Counted from the first letter of the stretch, positions 1 through 13,460 are shown. The stretch: 64,000 nt of DNA from Scylla paramamosain (GCF_035594125.1 NW_026973728.1:459731-523730), one strand, 5' to 3'. The notes: a model not told the origin generated them from the sequence alone. Numbers and translations are program-made.

Positions 1-1165
1 AAAAAACGCTAAAATTGATACAAAGGACTCTATTTTGGGAAACAAAGGGACATTGCGAGAAAAGTGTATAATGAGTGTATTATAGTTCAAAAGAACAACA
101 AGGCAAAAAACGCAAAAACTCGTGTATATGGAGAAGTTTCCTAGATACCAAAATGCTGAAACTCATGTATAACACTCTTAATTGAGAAACAGAACAACTT
201 TACTAAATGCGTGTATTTTGAGTGCTTTTCACATTCTTAGTTACCAAAATCCCAAATTGCATGCGAAACCAGATTTATGTGGGAAAAAAAATGACATTAC
301 CAGAAAAGTGTCTTTTGAGTGTTTTTGAGCGTGATAGGCAATAAAGCTCTAAAAAGCATGGCAATCACTTTACATGGCAATAAAATAATTTTTTACCAAG
401 AACTTGCCTTTAAGTGTTTTGAGCTCCTTATATACCAAAACGCTAAAACGCCTGCAAAACACACTTAATGGAGAAAGAGAATAGCATTATCAAAAACATA
501 TATTTTGAGTGTTTTTGATCATGTTACCAATAAAAACGCTTAAATACATGCAAAGAACCCTATTTTTGGGAAACGAAAGGATATTACGAGAAACGTGTGT
601 TATGAGTGTTTTTAAGATCACTATTTACCAAAAAGCTAAAAGCCACAAATAACACTTTTTATTGAGAAAAAAACAAAAAATAAATAAATACGATATTTTT
701 TTCTTTCTTTTTTCATCTTCACAGGTACCTAGATGCCAAAATTTCGGCAAAATTCAGGAAATTATGAGTCAATTATCAAAAAAGTTAATTTTAGCTTTTT
801 TTCGTACTGTTATGTACCAAACACTAAAGTGCATGCAAAGCCACTTATATGGGGAAATCAAACGTCTTTGCCAGAAAACTGTCTTATGAGTGTTTTTCAG
901 CTTGTTAAACACCATAACGGTAAATAATATGCAAGTCACTCTCTATGGGAATGTAAAACAAAATTACTGAAAACGTGTCTTTTCGGTGTTTTACGTAGTA
1001 AAACGCTAAAACGGATGCAAACCAACCAATAAGAAGAAATAAAATAACATTACCAAAAAGGTACATTTTGAGTGTTTTTGAGCTTGTTACCTACAAAAAA
1101 CGCGAAAATGGATGCAAAGCACTCCCTATTGGGAAACAAAAGGACATTACAAGAAACGTGTGTAA

Positions 1166-1300
1166 TGAGTGTCTTATTATTTTTAAGCAAAAGAACTTGT
1201 GGTTCACAAGAACCAAAACGCAAAAAACGCAAAAACTCGTGTATATAAAGAAGTTTCTTAGATACCAAAATACTAAAACTCATGAATAACAATATTAATT
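1166..1300 (+). repeat. B1 variant with 'ttgtggttc' insertion, copy 1
   Basis: This B1 monomer carries extra sequence around 'gcaaaagaacttgtggttc' before the usual 'cacaagaacc'. The same variant occurs near 26,005 and 44,800. Downstream monomers share further markers in all three places: a C1 with 'aaatagca', 'accagaagt' or 'acccgaagt' in place of 'accagaaaagt', 'cttgaagtg' at D1/E1, and 'ctcct' with 'agaagc' in E1. This marks three descendants of one ancestral HOR. Confidence 0.85.
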
Positions 1301-4212
1301 GAGAAACAGAACAACCTTACCATATGCGTGTATTTTGAGTGTTTTCACATTCTTAGTTAGCAAAACTCGAAATAGCACGCAAAACTATGTTGGAAAAAAA
1401 ACGACATTACCAGAAGTGTCTTTTGAGTGTTTTTGAGCGTGTTAGGCAATAAATCACACAAAAAAAAAAACAAAAAAAACAGGGCAATCACATTACATGG
1501 GAATAAAACCAACTTTTACCAAGAACGTGCCTTGAAGTGTTTTTGAGCTCCTTAGAAACCAAAACGCTAAAACGCATGCAAAAAACTCCTTTATGGAGAA
1601 GCAGAATAACATTACTAAAAACATGTGTTTTAAGTGTTTTGATCATGTTACCTATAAAAACGCTTAAATACATGAAAAAAACCCTATGTTTGTGGAACGA
1701 AAGGACATTACGAGAAACGTGTATTAGGACCGTTTTTAAGTTCCTTAAGTACCAAAACGCTAAAACCCACAAATAACACTCTTTACAGAGAGAAAAAAAA
1801 AAAAATAAATAAAAATTAAAAAATAGCTTTTTTTTTTATATTGATTTACATATTATGTACCAAGATGCCAAAATTCTGCCAAATTCAGGGAATTTATGTG
1901 GAAAAAAGAACATTATCAAAAAAGTTAATTATAGCTCTTTTTCGGATTTTTATGTACCAAACTCTAAAGTACATGCCACCTATACAAGGAAGTTAAACGA
2001 CTTTACCAGAAACCTGTATTTTCAGTGTTTTTCAGCATGTTAGGCACTAAAACGATAAATAATATGGAAGTCAGTCAATATGTGAATCCAAAACAAAATT
2101 ACTGAAAACATGTCTTTTCAGTGTTTTACGTAGAAAAAGACTAAAACGGATGCAAACCAACAAATATGAAGAAATAGAATAACATTACCAAAAAGTGTTT
2201 TTGAGCTTTTTACTTACAAAAAACGCGCAAATGGATGGTAAGCACTCTATATAGAGAAGCAAAAGACGTTACGAGAAACGTGTATAATGAGTGTTTTATA
2301 GTTTCACAAGAACCACAAGGCAAAAAATGCAAAAATTCGTATATATAGAGAAGTTTCTTACATACCAAAACGCTAAAACTCATGAATAACGCTTTTAATT
2401 AAAAAACAGAACTACCTTACAAAATGTGTGTATTTTGAGTGTTTTTCACATTCTTAGTTACGAAAATCCCAAATTACATGCGAAACTAGCTTTATGTGGG
2501 AAAAAAATGACATTACCAGAAAAGTGTCTTTTCAGTGTTTTTGAGCGTTATATGCAATAAAACACTAAAAAGCAGAACAATCACATTACATTAGAATAAA
2601 AAAAAATTTTACGAAGAACTTGCCTTTAAGTGTTTTTTAACTCCTTACATACCAAACCGCTAAACACATGCAAAACAACCTTTATGGAGAAACAGAATAA
2701 CATTACCAAAAACATGTATTTTGAGTGTTTTTGATCATGTTACCTATAAAATCGCTTAAATACATGCAAAGAACGCTATATTTGTGAAACGAAAGGACAT
2801 TACGAAAATCGTGTATTATGAGTATGTTTAAGTTCCTTAAGTACCAAAAATCTAAAACCCACAAATAACACTCTTTATAGAGAAAAAAAAAATAAAAAAA
2901 ATGGATTTTTTTTTTTTGTTATTCATCTTCATAGGTACCGAAATGCCAAAATTCTGAGAAAATTCAGGGAAAAAATGTGAAAAAAAAAATAATTTAAGCT
3001 TTTTCCGGAGTTATGTACAAAACACGGAAGTGCATGCAAAGCAACCTATATGGGGAAATTACACGACTTTACAAGAAACGTGTCTTTGTTTTCAGTTATT
3101 TCAACAATATTACTGAAAACGTGTCTTTTCAGTTTTAGCGTAGAACCCTAAAACGGATGCAAACCAACCAATATGAAGAAAAAGAATAACATTACAAAAA
3201 AGTTGAGTGTTTTTGAGCTTGTTACCTAGAAAAAACGTAAAAGTGATTGCAAAGCAGTCTGTATTGGGAAAAAAAAAAATTACAAGAAAATTGTATAATG
3301 AATGTTTTAATAGTTTTGAAGAACCATAAGGCAAAAAACGCAAAAACTCGTATACATGGAGAAGTTTCTTAGATACCAAAATGCTGAAACTCATGAATAA
3401 TACTCTTAATTGAGAAACAGAACAATCTTAGGAAATGAGTGTATTTTGAGTTTTTTTTTTCACATTCTTAGTGGTCCAACCCCAAATTACATACGAAACT
3501 GTGGAAAAAAAAATTACTGGAAAAGTGTCTTTTTAGTGATTTTCAGCGTGTTAGGAAATAAAGCACTAAAAAGCAGGTCAATCACATTACATGGGAATAT
3601 AACCAACTTCTACCAAGAACTTGCCTTTAAGTTTTTTTGAGCCCCTTACATACCAAAACGCTAAAACCCATGCAAAACACCCTTTATGGAAAAACAGAAT
3701 AACATTCTCAAAAACATGTATTTTGAGTGTTTTTGGGCTTGTTACCAATGAAAACGCCTAAATACATGCAAAGAACCCTATGTTTGGGAATGAAAAGACA
3801 TTGCGAGGAATGTGTATTATGAGTGTTTAGAAATTCCTTAAGTACCAAAAAGCTAAAACCCACAAATAACAGTCTTTATAGAAAAAAATATAAATTGAAA
3901 AAAAAGCATTTTTTTTCATTGATCTTCATAGGTACCAAGATGCCAAAATTCTGGCAAAATTCAGGAAAATTACGTGAAAAAAGAATATTATGAAAAAGGT
4001 TAATTTTAGCTTTTTTCTGACTGTTATGTACCAAATCCTAAAGTTATACATATAGGTAGCAAAGCTACCTATATGGGGAAATTAAACGACTTTACAAGAA
4101 ACCCGTCTTTTGATTGTTTTTTTTTAGCATGTTAGGCACCAAAACGATAAATAACATGGAAGTCACTCTATATGGGAATCCAAAACAAAATTACTGAAAA
4201 CGTGTCTTTTCT

Positions 4213-4737
4213 GTGTTTTACGTAGAAAAACGCTAAAACGGATGGAAACCAACCAATATGAAGAAATAGAATAACATTACGAAAAAGGTATATTTTGAGT
4301 GTTTTTGATCATGTTACCTATAAAAACGCTTAAATACATGCAAAGAACCTTATCTTTAGGAAACAAAAGGACATTACGAGAAACGAGTATTATGAGTTTT
4401 TATACGTTCCTTAAGTACCAAAAATAGATAAATAAATGAAAAAATAGCATTTTTTTTTTATTATTCTTCATAGGTACCGAGACGCCAAAATTCTGGCAAA
4501 ATTCAGGGAATTTATGTGAAAAAAAATCAAAAAAGTTAATTTTAGCTTTTTTTTCAGACTGTTATGTACCAAACCCTAAACTGCATGTAGATCCACCTAT
4601 ATGGGGAAATTAAACGACTTTACCTGAAACCTGTCTTTTGCCTGTTTTTCAGTATGTTAGGCACCAAAACAATCAATAATATGGAAGTCACTCTGTATGG
4701 AAATCCGAAGCAAAATTACTGAAAACGTGTCTTTTCA
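4213..4737 (+). repeat. Half-size HOR unit (E2 joined to A2)
   Basis: E2 at 4,213 runs straight into an A2 monomer ('gatcatgttacctataaa', ~4,292) without A1, B1, C1, D1 and E1. The unit is about 525 bp, one pass of the A-E cycle plus E2. The join keeps monomer phase, as expected from unequal exchange between E2/A1 and E1/A2, which are homologous boundaries. Confidence 0.9.
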
Positions 4738-6404
4738 GTGTTTTACGTAGAAAAACGCTAAAACGAATGCAAATCAACCAATATCATGAAATAGAATAAT
4801 ATTACCAAAAAAGGTATTATTTTTTGTTATTGAGCGAAAATGGATGCAAATCTCTCTATATTGGGAAACAAAAGGACATTACGAGAAACGTTTATAATGT
4901 GTTTTATAGTTTCACAAGAACCACAAGGAAAGAACAAGCAAAAACTCGTGTATATGGAGATGTTTCTTAGATACCAAAACGCTGAAATTCATGAATAACA
5001 CTCTTAATTGAGAAACAGAACAACCTTACCAAATGCGTGTATTTTGAGTTTTTTTCACATTCTTAGTTACCAAAACCCGAAATTACATGCAAAACTAGCT
5101 TTATGTGGGAAATAAATGACATTACCAGAAAAAAAAAGTGTCTTTTGAGTGTTTTTGAGCGTGTTAGGAAATAAAGCACAAAAAAGCAGGGCAATGATAT
5201 TACATCGGAATAAAACCAACATTTACCAAGAACTTGTCTTTAAGTGTTTTTCAGCTCCTTACATACTAAAACACTAAAATGCATGCAAAACACCCTTTAT
5301 GGAGAAACAAAATAACATTACGAAAAAACATTAATTTTCAGTGTTTTTGATCTGTTACGTATAAAAACGCTTAAATACATGCAAAGAAATCTATGTTTGG
5401 GAAACGAAAGGACATTACAAGAAACATATATTATGAGTGTTTTCAAGTTCCATCAGTACGAAAAGAGTTAAAACCCACAAATAATACTCTTTATAGAGAA
5501 AATAAATAAATAAATAAAAACTAGGATATTTTTTTTTTGTTATTTATCTTCATAGGTACCGAGATGCCAAAATTCTGGCAAAATTCAGGGAAATTATGTG
5601 AAAAAAATAATATTATGAAAAAAGTTAATTTTAGCTTCTTTTTTTTCGGACTGTTATGTACCAAACCCTAAAGTGTATGCAAAGCCACTTATATGAGGAA
5701 ATTAAACGACTTTACCAGATACCTGTCTTTTCAGTGTTTTATCAGCAAGTCAGGCACCAAAACGATAAATAATATGGAAGTCACTCTATATGGGAATCCA
5801 AAACAAAATTACTGAAAACGTGTCTTTTTAGTGTTTTACTTAGAAAAACATTAAAACGGATGCAAACCAACCAATATGCAGAAATAGAATAATATTGCTA
5901 AAAAGTTATATTTTGAGTGTTTTTGAGCTTGTTACCTACAGAAAACGCGAAAATAGTTGCAAAGCACTCTATATTGAGAAAGAAAAGGACATTACGAGAA
6001 ACGTATATAATGAGTGTTTTATAGTTTCACAAGAACCACAAGGCAAAACACGCAAAAACTCGTGTATATGGAGATGTTTCTTTTATACCAAAATGCTGAA
6101 ATTCATGAATAACACTCAATTGAGAAACAGAACAACTTTACCAAATGGGTGTATTTTGAATCTTTTTAACATTCTTACTTACCAAAACCCCAAATTGTAT
6201 TCGAAACTAGCTTTATGTGTGAAAAAAAAATAAATATTACCAGAAAAGTGTCTTTTGAGTTTTTTTTTGAGCGTGTTAGGCAATAAAGCACTAAAAAGCA
6301 GGGCAATCACATTACATGGGAATAAAACCATCTTTTACCAATAACTTGCCTTTAAGTGTTTTTAAGCTCCTTACATACGAAAACGCTAAAACGCATGCAA
6401 AACA

Positions 6405-8769
6405 AGTATTTTGAGTCTTTTGTAAGATTGTTACGTAAAAAAAACGCCTAAATGAATCGGAAATACCCTATATGGGAAAAATTAAAAGACATTACGAGAA
6501 ACGTGTATTATGAGTGTTTTTGATTTTCTTAGTATCAAAAGGGTAAAACGCAGGAAAACACTCTATATGGAGAAACAGAACAATACTGCCAAAAAAAAAA
6601 AAAAAAACGTGCATTTTGAGTGTTATGACATTGTTAGTTACCAAAAAGCCAAAATTCATGCAAAGACCCATATATAGATATATGAAACGACTTTAAAAAC
6701 GTATGAAAATACCATATATAGAGAAACAGAATACATTAACCAAAAACGTATATTTTGTGTTTTTTTTTTTTTTTTGAGCTTATTATGTACAAAATCGCCT
6801 GTCATCAAACAAATCACCCTGCATATGGAAATTAAAAGGACATTACGAGAAACGTTTTTTTTTTTTTTTTTTTGTTTATTACTTTCTTAAGTACCAAATC
6901 AGTACTTCAATACTGCTCTGAAGAAAAAGAACAAACTTACCAAAAACGGGTATTTTTTTACATTGATAATTACCAGAACGCCAACATGCATGTAAAGCAA
7001 CCTATATGAAGAAACGAAACGAAATCACTACAAACTTGTCTTTTGTTATTTTTTGGGCGTGTTAGGCACCAAATCAGTAAGAAGCAACGAAATCACCCCA
7101 TAGGAGAATACCAGAGAACTTTACTAAAACGTGTCTTTAGAGTGATTTTTTTAGGTTCTTACGAACTAAAATGTCAAAATACATGCAAACACCCTGTTAG
7201 GTACCAAAGCACCAAAAACAGCCTATATGAGGAAACAAAAGGACATGACAAAAAACGTGTATTTTGAGTTTTTTTTTTTTTTTTTTTGTAGCTTCTCAGG
7301 TACCAAAACGCAAAAATGGAGAAAGAAAAAAACATTACCGAAATCGTGTAATTTGAATGTTTTCACATTGTCAGATAGCAAAACACCATAATGCTTGTTC
7401 GCAATACGAGAAAATTAAACAACATTGTAAGAAATGTGTCTTTATGTGTTTTTCCGCGTGTTAGGCACGAAAACGCTAAATAGCATGGAAAGCACCTTAT
7501 ATAGAAATGCAAAATAATAAGCATGTTTTTTAATTGTTTTAAACTTTTTACTTTCCAAAACGCTAAAACGCGTGCAACAAACACGAATAATCTTACCAAA
7601 CAGAAAAAAACCTTACCAAAAACGTGTATTTTGAGTCTTTTTGAGTCTGTTACGTACATCATCTTAAAAATGCATTTAAAGCACCCTGTATGAGGAAACG
7701 ATAGGACAGTACGAGAAACGTGTATTATCAGAGTTTTGAGTCTCTTAGGTACCAAACACTAAACCGCCTGAATGAAAATTAAATATATTCTATATCTCTT
7801 AATAGAGAAACAGAACATCACCAAAAACGTGTTTTTTGTGTTTTTTTTTTCCTTTTTATGTACCAAAACGTCAAAATACATACAAAGCAATCTTTATGGG
7901 GAAATGGAAAGACGTTTGGAGAAACAAGTTTTATTTGTGTTTCTGAGCTTCCTAAGTAAGCTTCCTAAGTACCAAAACGCTAAAAAGGATGAATAGCACC
8001 CTATATAGAGAAAAAAAAAAACATTACCTAAAATCTTTATTTTGAGCGTTTTTCACATTACGTAGCAAAACATCATAATGCATGCAGATCCCTATATGAA
8101 GAAACAAAACGATATTACAGGAAACGTGTCTTTTGAGTGTTTACTTGAGTGTTAGGAATCAAAATGCTAAAAAAACATTGAGAGCACCCTATTTGGCAAT
8201 ATAAAATAACATTACCAAGAAAGTATCTTTAGAGTGTTTTTCACCTTTTTACATCCGATATCGCAGAAAAGCATGCAAAACAACCTTTACGGAGAAACAA
8301 ATTAGCATTACCAAAAACTTGTATTTTGATTGTTTTTGTGCTTGTTAAGTATAAAAGTGCCAAATTACACGCAAAGCATCCTTCATGGAGAAAAGAAAGG
8401 ACATTACGAGAAAAGTGTATTATGAGAGATTTTGAGCTTTTTAGGTACCCAGACTCAAAAACACATGATTAGAACTTTATATGGAAAAATAACTCAACCG
8501 AAAACTTTTACTTAAACTTTTAATTTCATATTGTTAAGTACCAAAAGACAAAATGCATTGGAAGTCCCCTTTATCGGGAATCGAAACGACATTTTCATCA
8601 ACCTGTCTTTTGAGTGTTTTTCAACGTGTTAGACACCAGAACGCTAAAAAGCATGGAAAGCGCTCCATAAAAGAACACAAAATAACATTACTAAAAACTT
8701 GTTTTAAAGGTTCTTAAGTACAGAAACGCTAAAACTCAAGCAAAACACCCTTTATAGAGAAGCGAAATA
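6405..8769 (+). repeat. Divergent monomeric block 1
   Basis: About 25 monomers of the same family, far more diverged from each other than HOR copies are, and without the 11-mer period. Class order can still be read from the cores. A: 6,418, 6,765, 7,636, 8,327. B: 6,515, 6,870, 7,285, 7,730, 7,940, 8,428. C: 6,618, 6,950, 7,357, 7,840, 8,045, 8,518. D: 7,045, 7,447, 8,128, 8,610. E: 7,145, 7,537, 8,228, 8,698. The dominant order is A-B-C-D-E with occasional skips. T runs near 6,755, 6,855 and 7,270 are homopolymer expansions at the monomer start. Open frames at 7,043-7,267, 7,363-7,755 (-) and 7,772-7,996 are repeat translations. Confidence 0.9.
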
Positions 8770-9464
8770 AATATTTCGTTGATAAATTACATTCAGGACA
8801 GTTAGGGAATATCCCTTACACAAGAATAAGATCGCAGAAAAAAAGATCATAAGTGGATGACAGAGGTTAAAACATTACATAGGGCGAAAGAGAAGTATAT
8901 ATGAGATTAAAGACAGGAAAAATGGTTTTAAGGCCATAATATAATGAATTAGAAAAGTCAGGAGTTTAACAAGGAAAGCTAAAAATAGTTATGAATTAAA
9001 GGTAGCCAGCCAAGCGAAGATGGACCCCAAGGGATTTTATCAGGCATATAAGACGAAGAATAGAGAAACAATAGTTCTTTAAAGACAGCAAAATGGGACC
9101 TGCTTAGTTGTTGGAAGGAGATTAGTAAAATTGTGAACGAGTATTTTTTAACTGTCTTTGCCCAGGAAAACATGCAGGATTTGCCGAATAGTGACAAGAT
9201 ATTTAGAGTAGAAGAAAATGAGAAGCTGACAGATATTACCATAACTAAACAGATAGTGGAACAGGAGATAGATAAGCTGAAAAGTTCAAGTCACCAGGAC
9301 CAGATGAAATATATTCCACAATAATAATAATAAACGGCTCTAAATCCAAGTGGAGTCAAGTAATTAGTGGGGTGCCAAAAAGATTATTAGTATTAGGGCC
9401 GATGTTGTTTGTAATATATGTCAATGACTTGGATAGTGGAATTAGTAGTGTTGTTAGTAAATTT
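8770..9464 (+). mobile_element. Internal fragment of a CR1/L2-like LINE
   Basis: This is the only sequence in the window with no satellite periodicity. Conceptual translation in three shifted frames gives segments typical of a non-LTR retrotransposon ORF2 just upstream of and within the reverse transcriptase: a basic stretch with 'MDPKGFY' (~8,972-9,080), 'NEYFLTVF' (~9,136), 'SPGPDEIY' (9,291) and 'SGVPKRLLVLGP' followed by 'IYVNDLDSG' (9,366-9,445). The catalytic FADD box is missing, because the element ends right after the preceding 'SKF' at ~9,464. Both ends are truncated, and no 3' tail or flanking target-site duplication is seen. Satellite is interrupted inside an E-type monomer and resumes inside an A-type one. 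Clade is inferred from motif style; CR1 versus L2 or a relative is not settled. Confidence 0.85.
8972..9464 (+). pseudogene. Broken LINE ORF2 (reverse transcriptase) remnant
   Basis: Three reading frames must be used in turn. The first runs from ~8,972 ('RKAKNSYELKV...MDPKGFY') to a stop after 'NRETIVL' at ~9,080. The second covers ~9,133-9,285 ('NEYFLTVFAQENMQDL' to 'EIDKLKS'). The third covers ~9,282-9,464 ('KSPGPDEIY', then 'SGVPKR', 'LGPMLFVIYVNDLD', 'SKF'). In an intact RT of this family roughly a hundred residues separate the SPGPD and SGVPQGS motifs. Here only about 20 do, so palm and finger sequence has been deleted in frame. The FADD metal-binding motif is absent. It cannot encode an active enzyme. 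Upstream of 8,972 I could not assign protein motifs confidently. Confidence 0.8.
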
Positions 9465-12439
9465 AGGGTGCATGCAAAGCACCCTAAATGAGGAAAAAAA
9501 GGGACATTACGAGAAACGTGCATTATAAGTGTTTTTGAGATTCTTAGATACCAAAACCCTGAAACTCATGAATAACACTCTTAATTGAGAAACAGAACAA
9601 CCTTACCAAATGCGTGTATTTTGATTGTTTTCATAATCTTGGTTACCAAAACCCCAAATTGCATACGAAACTAGCTTTATATGGAAAAAAAAAAAAAAAA
9701 AAAGACATCTCCAGAAAAATGTCTTTTGATTGTTTTTGAGCGTGTTAGGCAATAAAGCACTAAAAAGCAAGGCAATCACATTACATGGGAATAAAACCAA
9801 CTTTTACCAAGAACTTGCCTTTAAGTGTTTTTGAGCTCCTAACATACCAACACACTAAAACGCATGCAAAACACCCTTTATGAAGAAACAGAATAACATT
9901 ACCAAAAACATGTATTTTGAGTGTTTTTGATCATGTTACCTATAAAAACGCTTAAATACATGGAAAGAACCCTATGTTTGGGAAACGAAAGGACATTACG
10001 TGAAACGTTTATTATGAATATTATTAAATTCCTTAAGCACCAAAAAGCTAAAATCCTCAAATAACACTCTTTATAGAGAAAAAAAAAATTTCCTTTTTTT
10101 TTTGTTATTCTTCTTCTTAGGTACCGAGATGCCAAAATTCTGGCAAAATTCAGGGAAATTATATGGAAAAATGAACATTATCAAAAAAAGTTGATTTTAG
10201 CTTTTTTTTCGGACAGTTATGTACCAAAACCTAAATTGCATGCAAAGCCACCTCTATAGGAAATTAAACGACTTTACCAGAAACCTGTCTTTTGAGTGTT
10301 TTCAGCATGTTAGGCACCAAAACAATAAATAATATGGAAGTCACTCTATATGGGAATCCAAAACAAAATCACTTAACACTTGTCTTTTCAGTGTTCTACG
10401 TAGAAACACGCTAAAACGGATGCAAACAAACCAGTATGAAGAAATAAAATAACATTGCCAAAAAGGTATATTTTGAGTGTTTTTGAGCCTGTTACCTACA
10501 AAAAACAAGAAAATGGATGCAAAGCACTCTATATTGGGAAACAAAAGAACATTACGAGAAACCTGTATAATGAGTGTTTTATAGTTTCACAACAACCACA
10601 AGGCAAAAGATTCTTAGATACCAAAATGCTTAAACTCATAAATAACACTCTTGATTGAGATACAGAACAACCTTACCAAATACGTGTATTTTGAGTGTTT
10701 TTCACATTCTTTGTCACCAAAACACGAAATTGCATGCAAAACTAGGTTTATGTGGGGAAAAAATTATATTGCCAGAAAATTTTTTATCAGTGTTTATGAG
10801 CGTGTTAGGCAATAAAGTACTTAAAAGAAGGGCAATCACATTACATGTGAATAAAAAAAAATTTTACCAAGAACTTGCCGTTAAATATTTTTGAGCTCAT
10901 TACATACCAAAACGCTAAAACGAATGCAAAAATCCTTTATGGAGAAAAACAAAAACATTACAAAAAACATGTATCTTGAGTGTTTTTGATCATGTTACCT
11001 ATAAAAACGCTTAAATACATGCAAAGAATCCTATGTTTGGGAAACGAAAGGACATTACGAGAAACATGTATTATAAGTGTTTTTAAGTTTCTTAAATACC
11101 AAAAAGCTAAAACCCACAAATAACACTCTTTATGAAGAAACAAAAAAAAAAACAATAAATAAAAATCAATAAATAAAATAAACGAGAATAATAATATTTT
11201 TTTTTTTTTTTTGTAATTCATCTTCAGAGGTACCAATATGCCAAAATTCTGGTAAAATTCAGGGAAATTATGTGGATAAAAGAACATTATCGAAAAAGTT
11301 AATTTTAGCTTTTTTTTCGGACTGTTATGTACCAAACCCTAAAGTGCATGCAAAGTCATCTATATGGGGAAATTAAACGACTTTACAAACTGTCATTTGA
11401 GTGCTTTTCAGCATATTAGGCACCAAAAGGAAAAATAATATGGCAGTCACTCTATATGGGAATCCAAAACAAAATTACTGAAAACGTGTCTTTTCAGTGT
11501 TTTACGTAAAAAAACGCTAAAACGGATGCAAACAGACCAATATGAAGAAATAGAATAACATTACCAAAAAGGTATATTTTAAGTATTTTTGAGCTTGTGA
11601 CCAACAAAAAAAAAAAAACGTGAAAATGGATGCAAAGCACTCTATATTGGGAAATAAAAAGACATTACGAGAAACGTGTATAATGAGTATTTTATAGTTT
11701 CACAAGAACCACGAAGCAAAAAACGCAAAAACTAGTGTATATGGAGAAATTTCTTAGATACAAAAATGCTGAAACTCCTGAATAACACTCTTAATTAAGA
11801 AACAGAATAACATTACTAATTCCGTGTATTTTGAGTGTTTTTCACATTCTTACTTATTAAAACCCCAAATTGCATGCGAAACTAGCTTTTATGTGGGAAA
11901 AAAAAATGACATTACCAGAAAAGTATCTTTTGAGGGTTTTTGAGAGAGTTAAGCAATAAAGCATTAAAAAAGGAGGGCAATCACATTACATGGGAATAAA
12001 ACCAACTTTTAAGTGTTTTTTAACTCCTTATATACCAAAACGAACCAGAAACAGAATAACATTACCAAAAACATTTATTTTGAGTGTTTTTGATCATGTT
12101 ACCTCTAAAAACGCTTAAATACATGCAAAGAACCCTATGTCTGGGAAACGAAAGGACATTATGAGAAACGTGTATTATGTGTTTTTAAGTTCCATAAGTA
12201 CCAAAAAGCTAAAACCTCTTTATAGAGAAAAAAAAAGAAATAATTAAAAAATAGGATTCTTTTCTTTTGTTCTTCCTCTTCCTAGGTACTGAGATGCCAA
12301 ATTTCTGGCAAAATTCAGGGAAATTATGTGCAAAAAGAATATTATTGAAAAAGTTAATTTTAGCTTTTTTTTCGGACTGTTATGTACCAAACCATGAAGT
12401 ACATGCAAAGCCAACTATATGGGGAAATTAAACGACTTT

Positions 12440-12500
12440 ACGAGAAACCTGTCTTTTGTGGTTTTTTCTTTTTCTCTATTGGTTAACAAAAGGACATTAC
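12440..12500 (+). repeat. Deletion junction C2b to A1
   Basis: C2b ends in 'gtcttttgtgg' and then passes through a T-rich stretch to 'ctattggttaacaaaagg', the second half of an A1 monomer. D2, E2 and the first half of A1 are absent, so this HOR has no 'ttttacgtag' landmark. The 'ggttaac' form of A1 also occurs at ~14,708, and a relative ('cgtcaac') at ~55,558. Confidence 0.8.
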
Positions 12501-13460
12501 GAAAAACGTGTATAATGAGTGTTTTATAGATTCTCAAGAATCACAAGGCAAAAAACGCAAAAACTCATATATATGGAGAAGTTTTTTAGATACCAAAATG
12601 CTGAAACTCCTGAATAACACTCTAAATTGAGAAACAGATCAACCTTACCAAATGCGTGTATTTTGAGTGTTTTTCACATTCTTAGTTACCAAAACCCCAA
12701 ATTTTATGTGAAAGAAGCTATATGTGGGAAAAAAAATGACATTACCAGAAAATTGTCTTTTAAATGTTTTTTTTTTTTTTTTAGCATGATAGGCAATAAA
12801 GCACCAAAAAGCAGGGCAATCACATTACATGGGAATAAAACTAACTTTTACTAACAACTTGCTTTTAAGTGTTTTTGAGCTCCTTATATTTCAAAACGCT
12901 AAAACGAATGCAAAGCACCCTTTATGGAGAAAGAGAATAACATTACCAAAAACACGTATTTTGAGTGTTTTTGATCATGTTACCTGTAAAAACTCTTAAA
13001 TACATGCAAAGAACCTTATGTTTGGGAAATTAAAGGGCATTTCGAGAAACATGTATTACCAGTATTTTTAAGTTCTTTAAGTACCATTTAGCTAAAACCC
13101 ATAAATAACACTGTTTATAGAAAAATAAATAAATTAATGAATAAAAAGATAGGAATTTATTTATTTTTTTTTTTTGTTATTCATCTTCATAGGTACCAAG
13201 ATGCCAAAATTCTTACAAAATTTAGGAAAATTATGTGAAAAAAGAAAATTATGAAAAAAATTTAATTTAAGCTTTTTTTCGGACTGTTATGTACCAAACC
13301 CTAAAGTGCATGCAAAACCACCTATATGAGGAAATTAAACGACTTTACGAGAAACCTATCTTTTGAATGTTTTTCAGCATGTTAGGCACCAAAACGATAT
13401 GTAATATGGAAGTCACTCAATATGGGAATCCATCACAAAATTACTGAAAAAGTGTCTTTT

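Larger units (their letters stand above)
1..6404 (+). repeat. HOR satellite array, segment I
   Basis: Tandem copies of the 11-monomer HOR in + orientation. The start of monomer E2 ('gtgttttacgtag' or a variant) falls near 986, 2,121, 3,131, 4,213, 4,738 and 5,831, giving spacings of about 1,135, 1,010, 1,082, 525 and 1,093 bp. The 525-bp unit is a half HOR. The 1,010-bp unit has a shortened D2. The segment starts inside A1 at the window edge and ends inside an E1 monomer at about 6,404, where the sequence switches to the divergent monomeric block. No gene is visible; open frames here (for example 5,895-6,233) are read-through of the repeat. Confidence 0.95.

Noticed and set aside
5895..6233. 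112-codon + strand frame as a gene
   Set aside because: It covers A1, B1 and C1 of an ordinary HOR copy; other copies of the same stretch are interrupted by frameshifts.
8770..9464. Complete retrotransposon or active reverse transcriptase
   Set aside because: Frameshifts, a large internal deletion and loss of the FADD box; both ends truncated.
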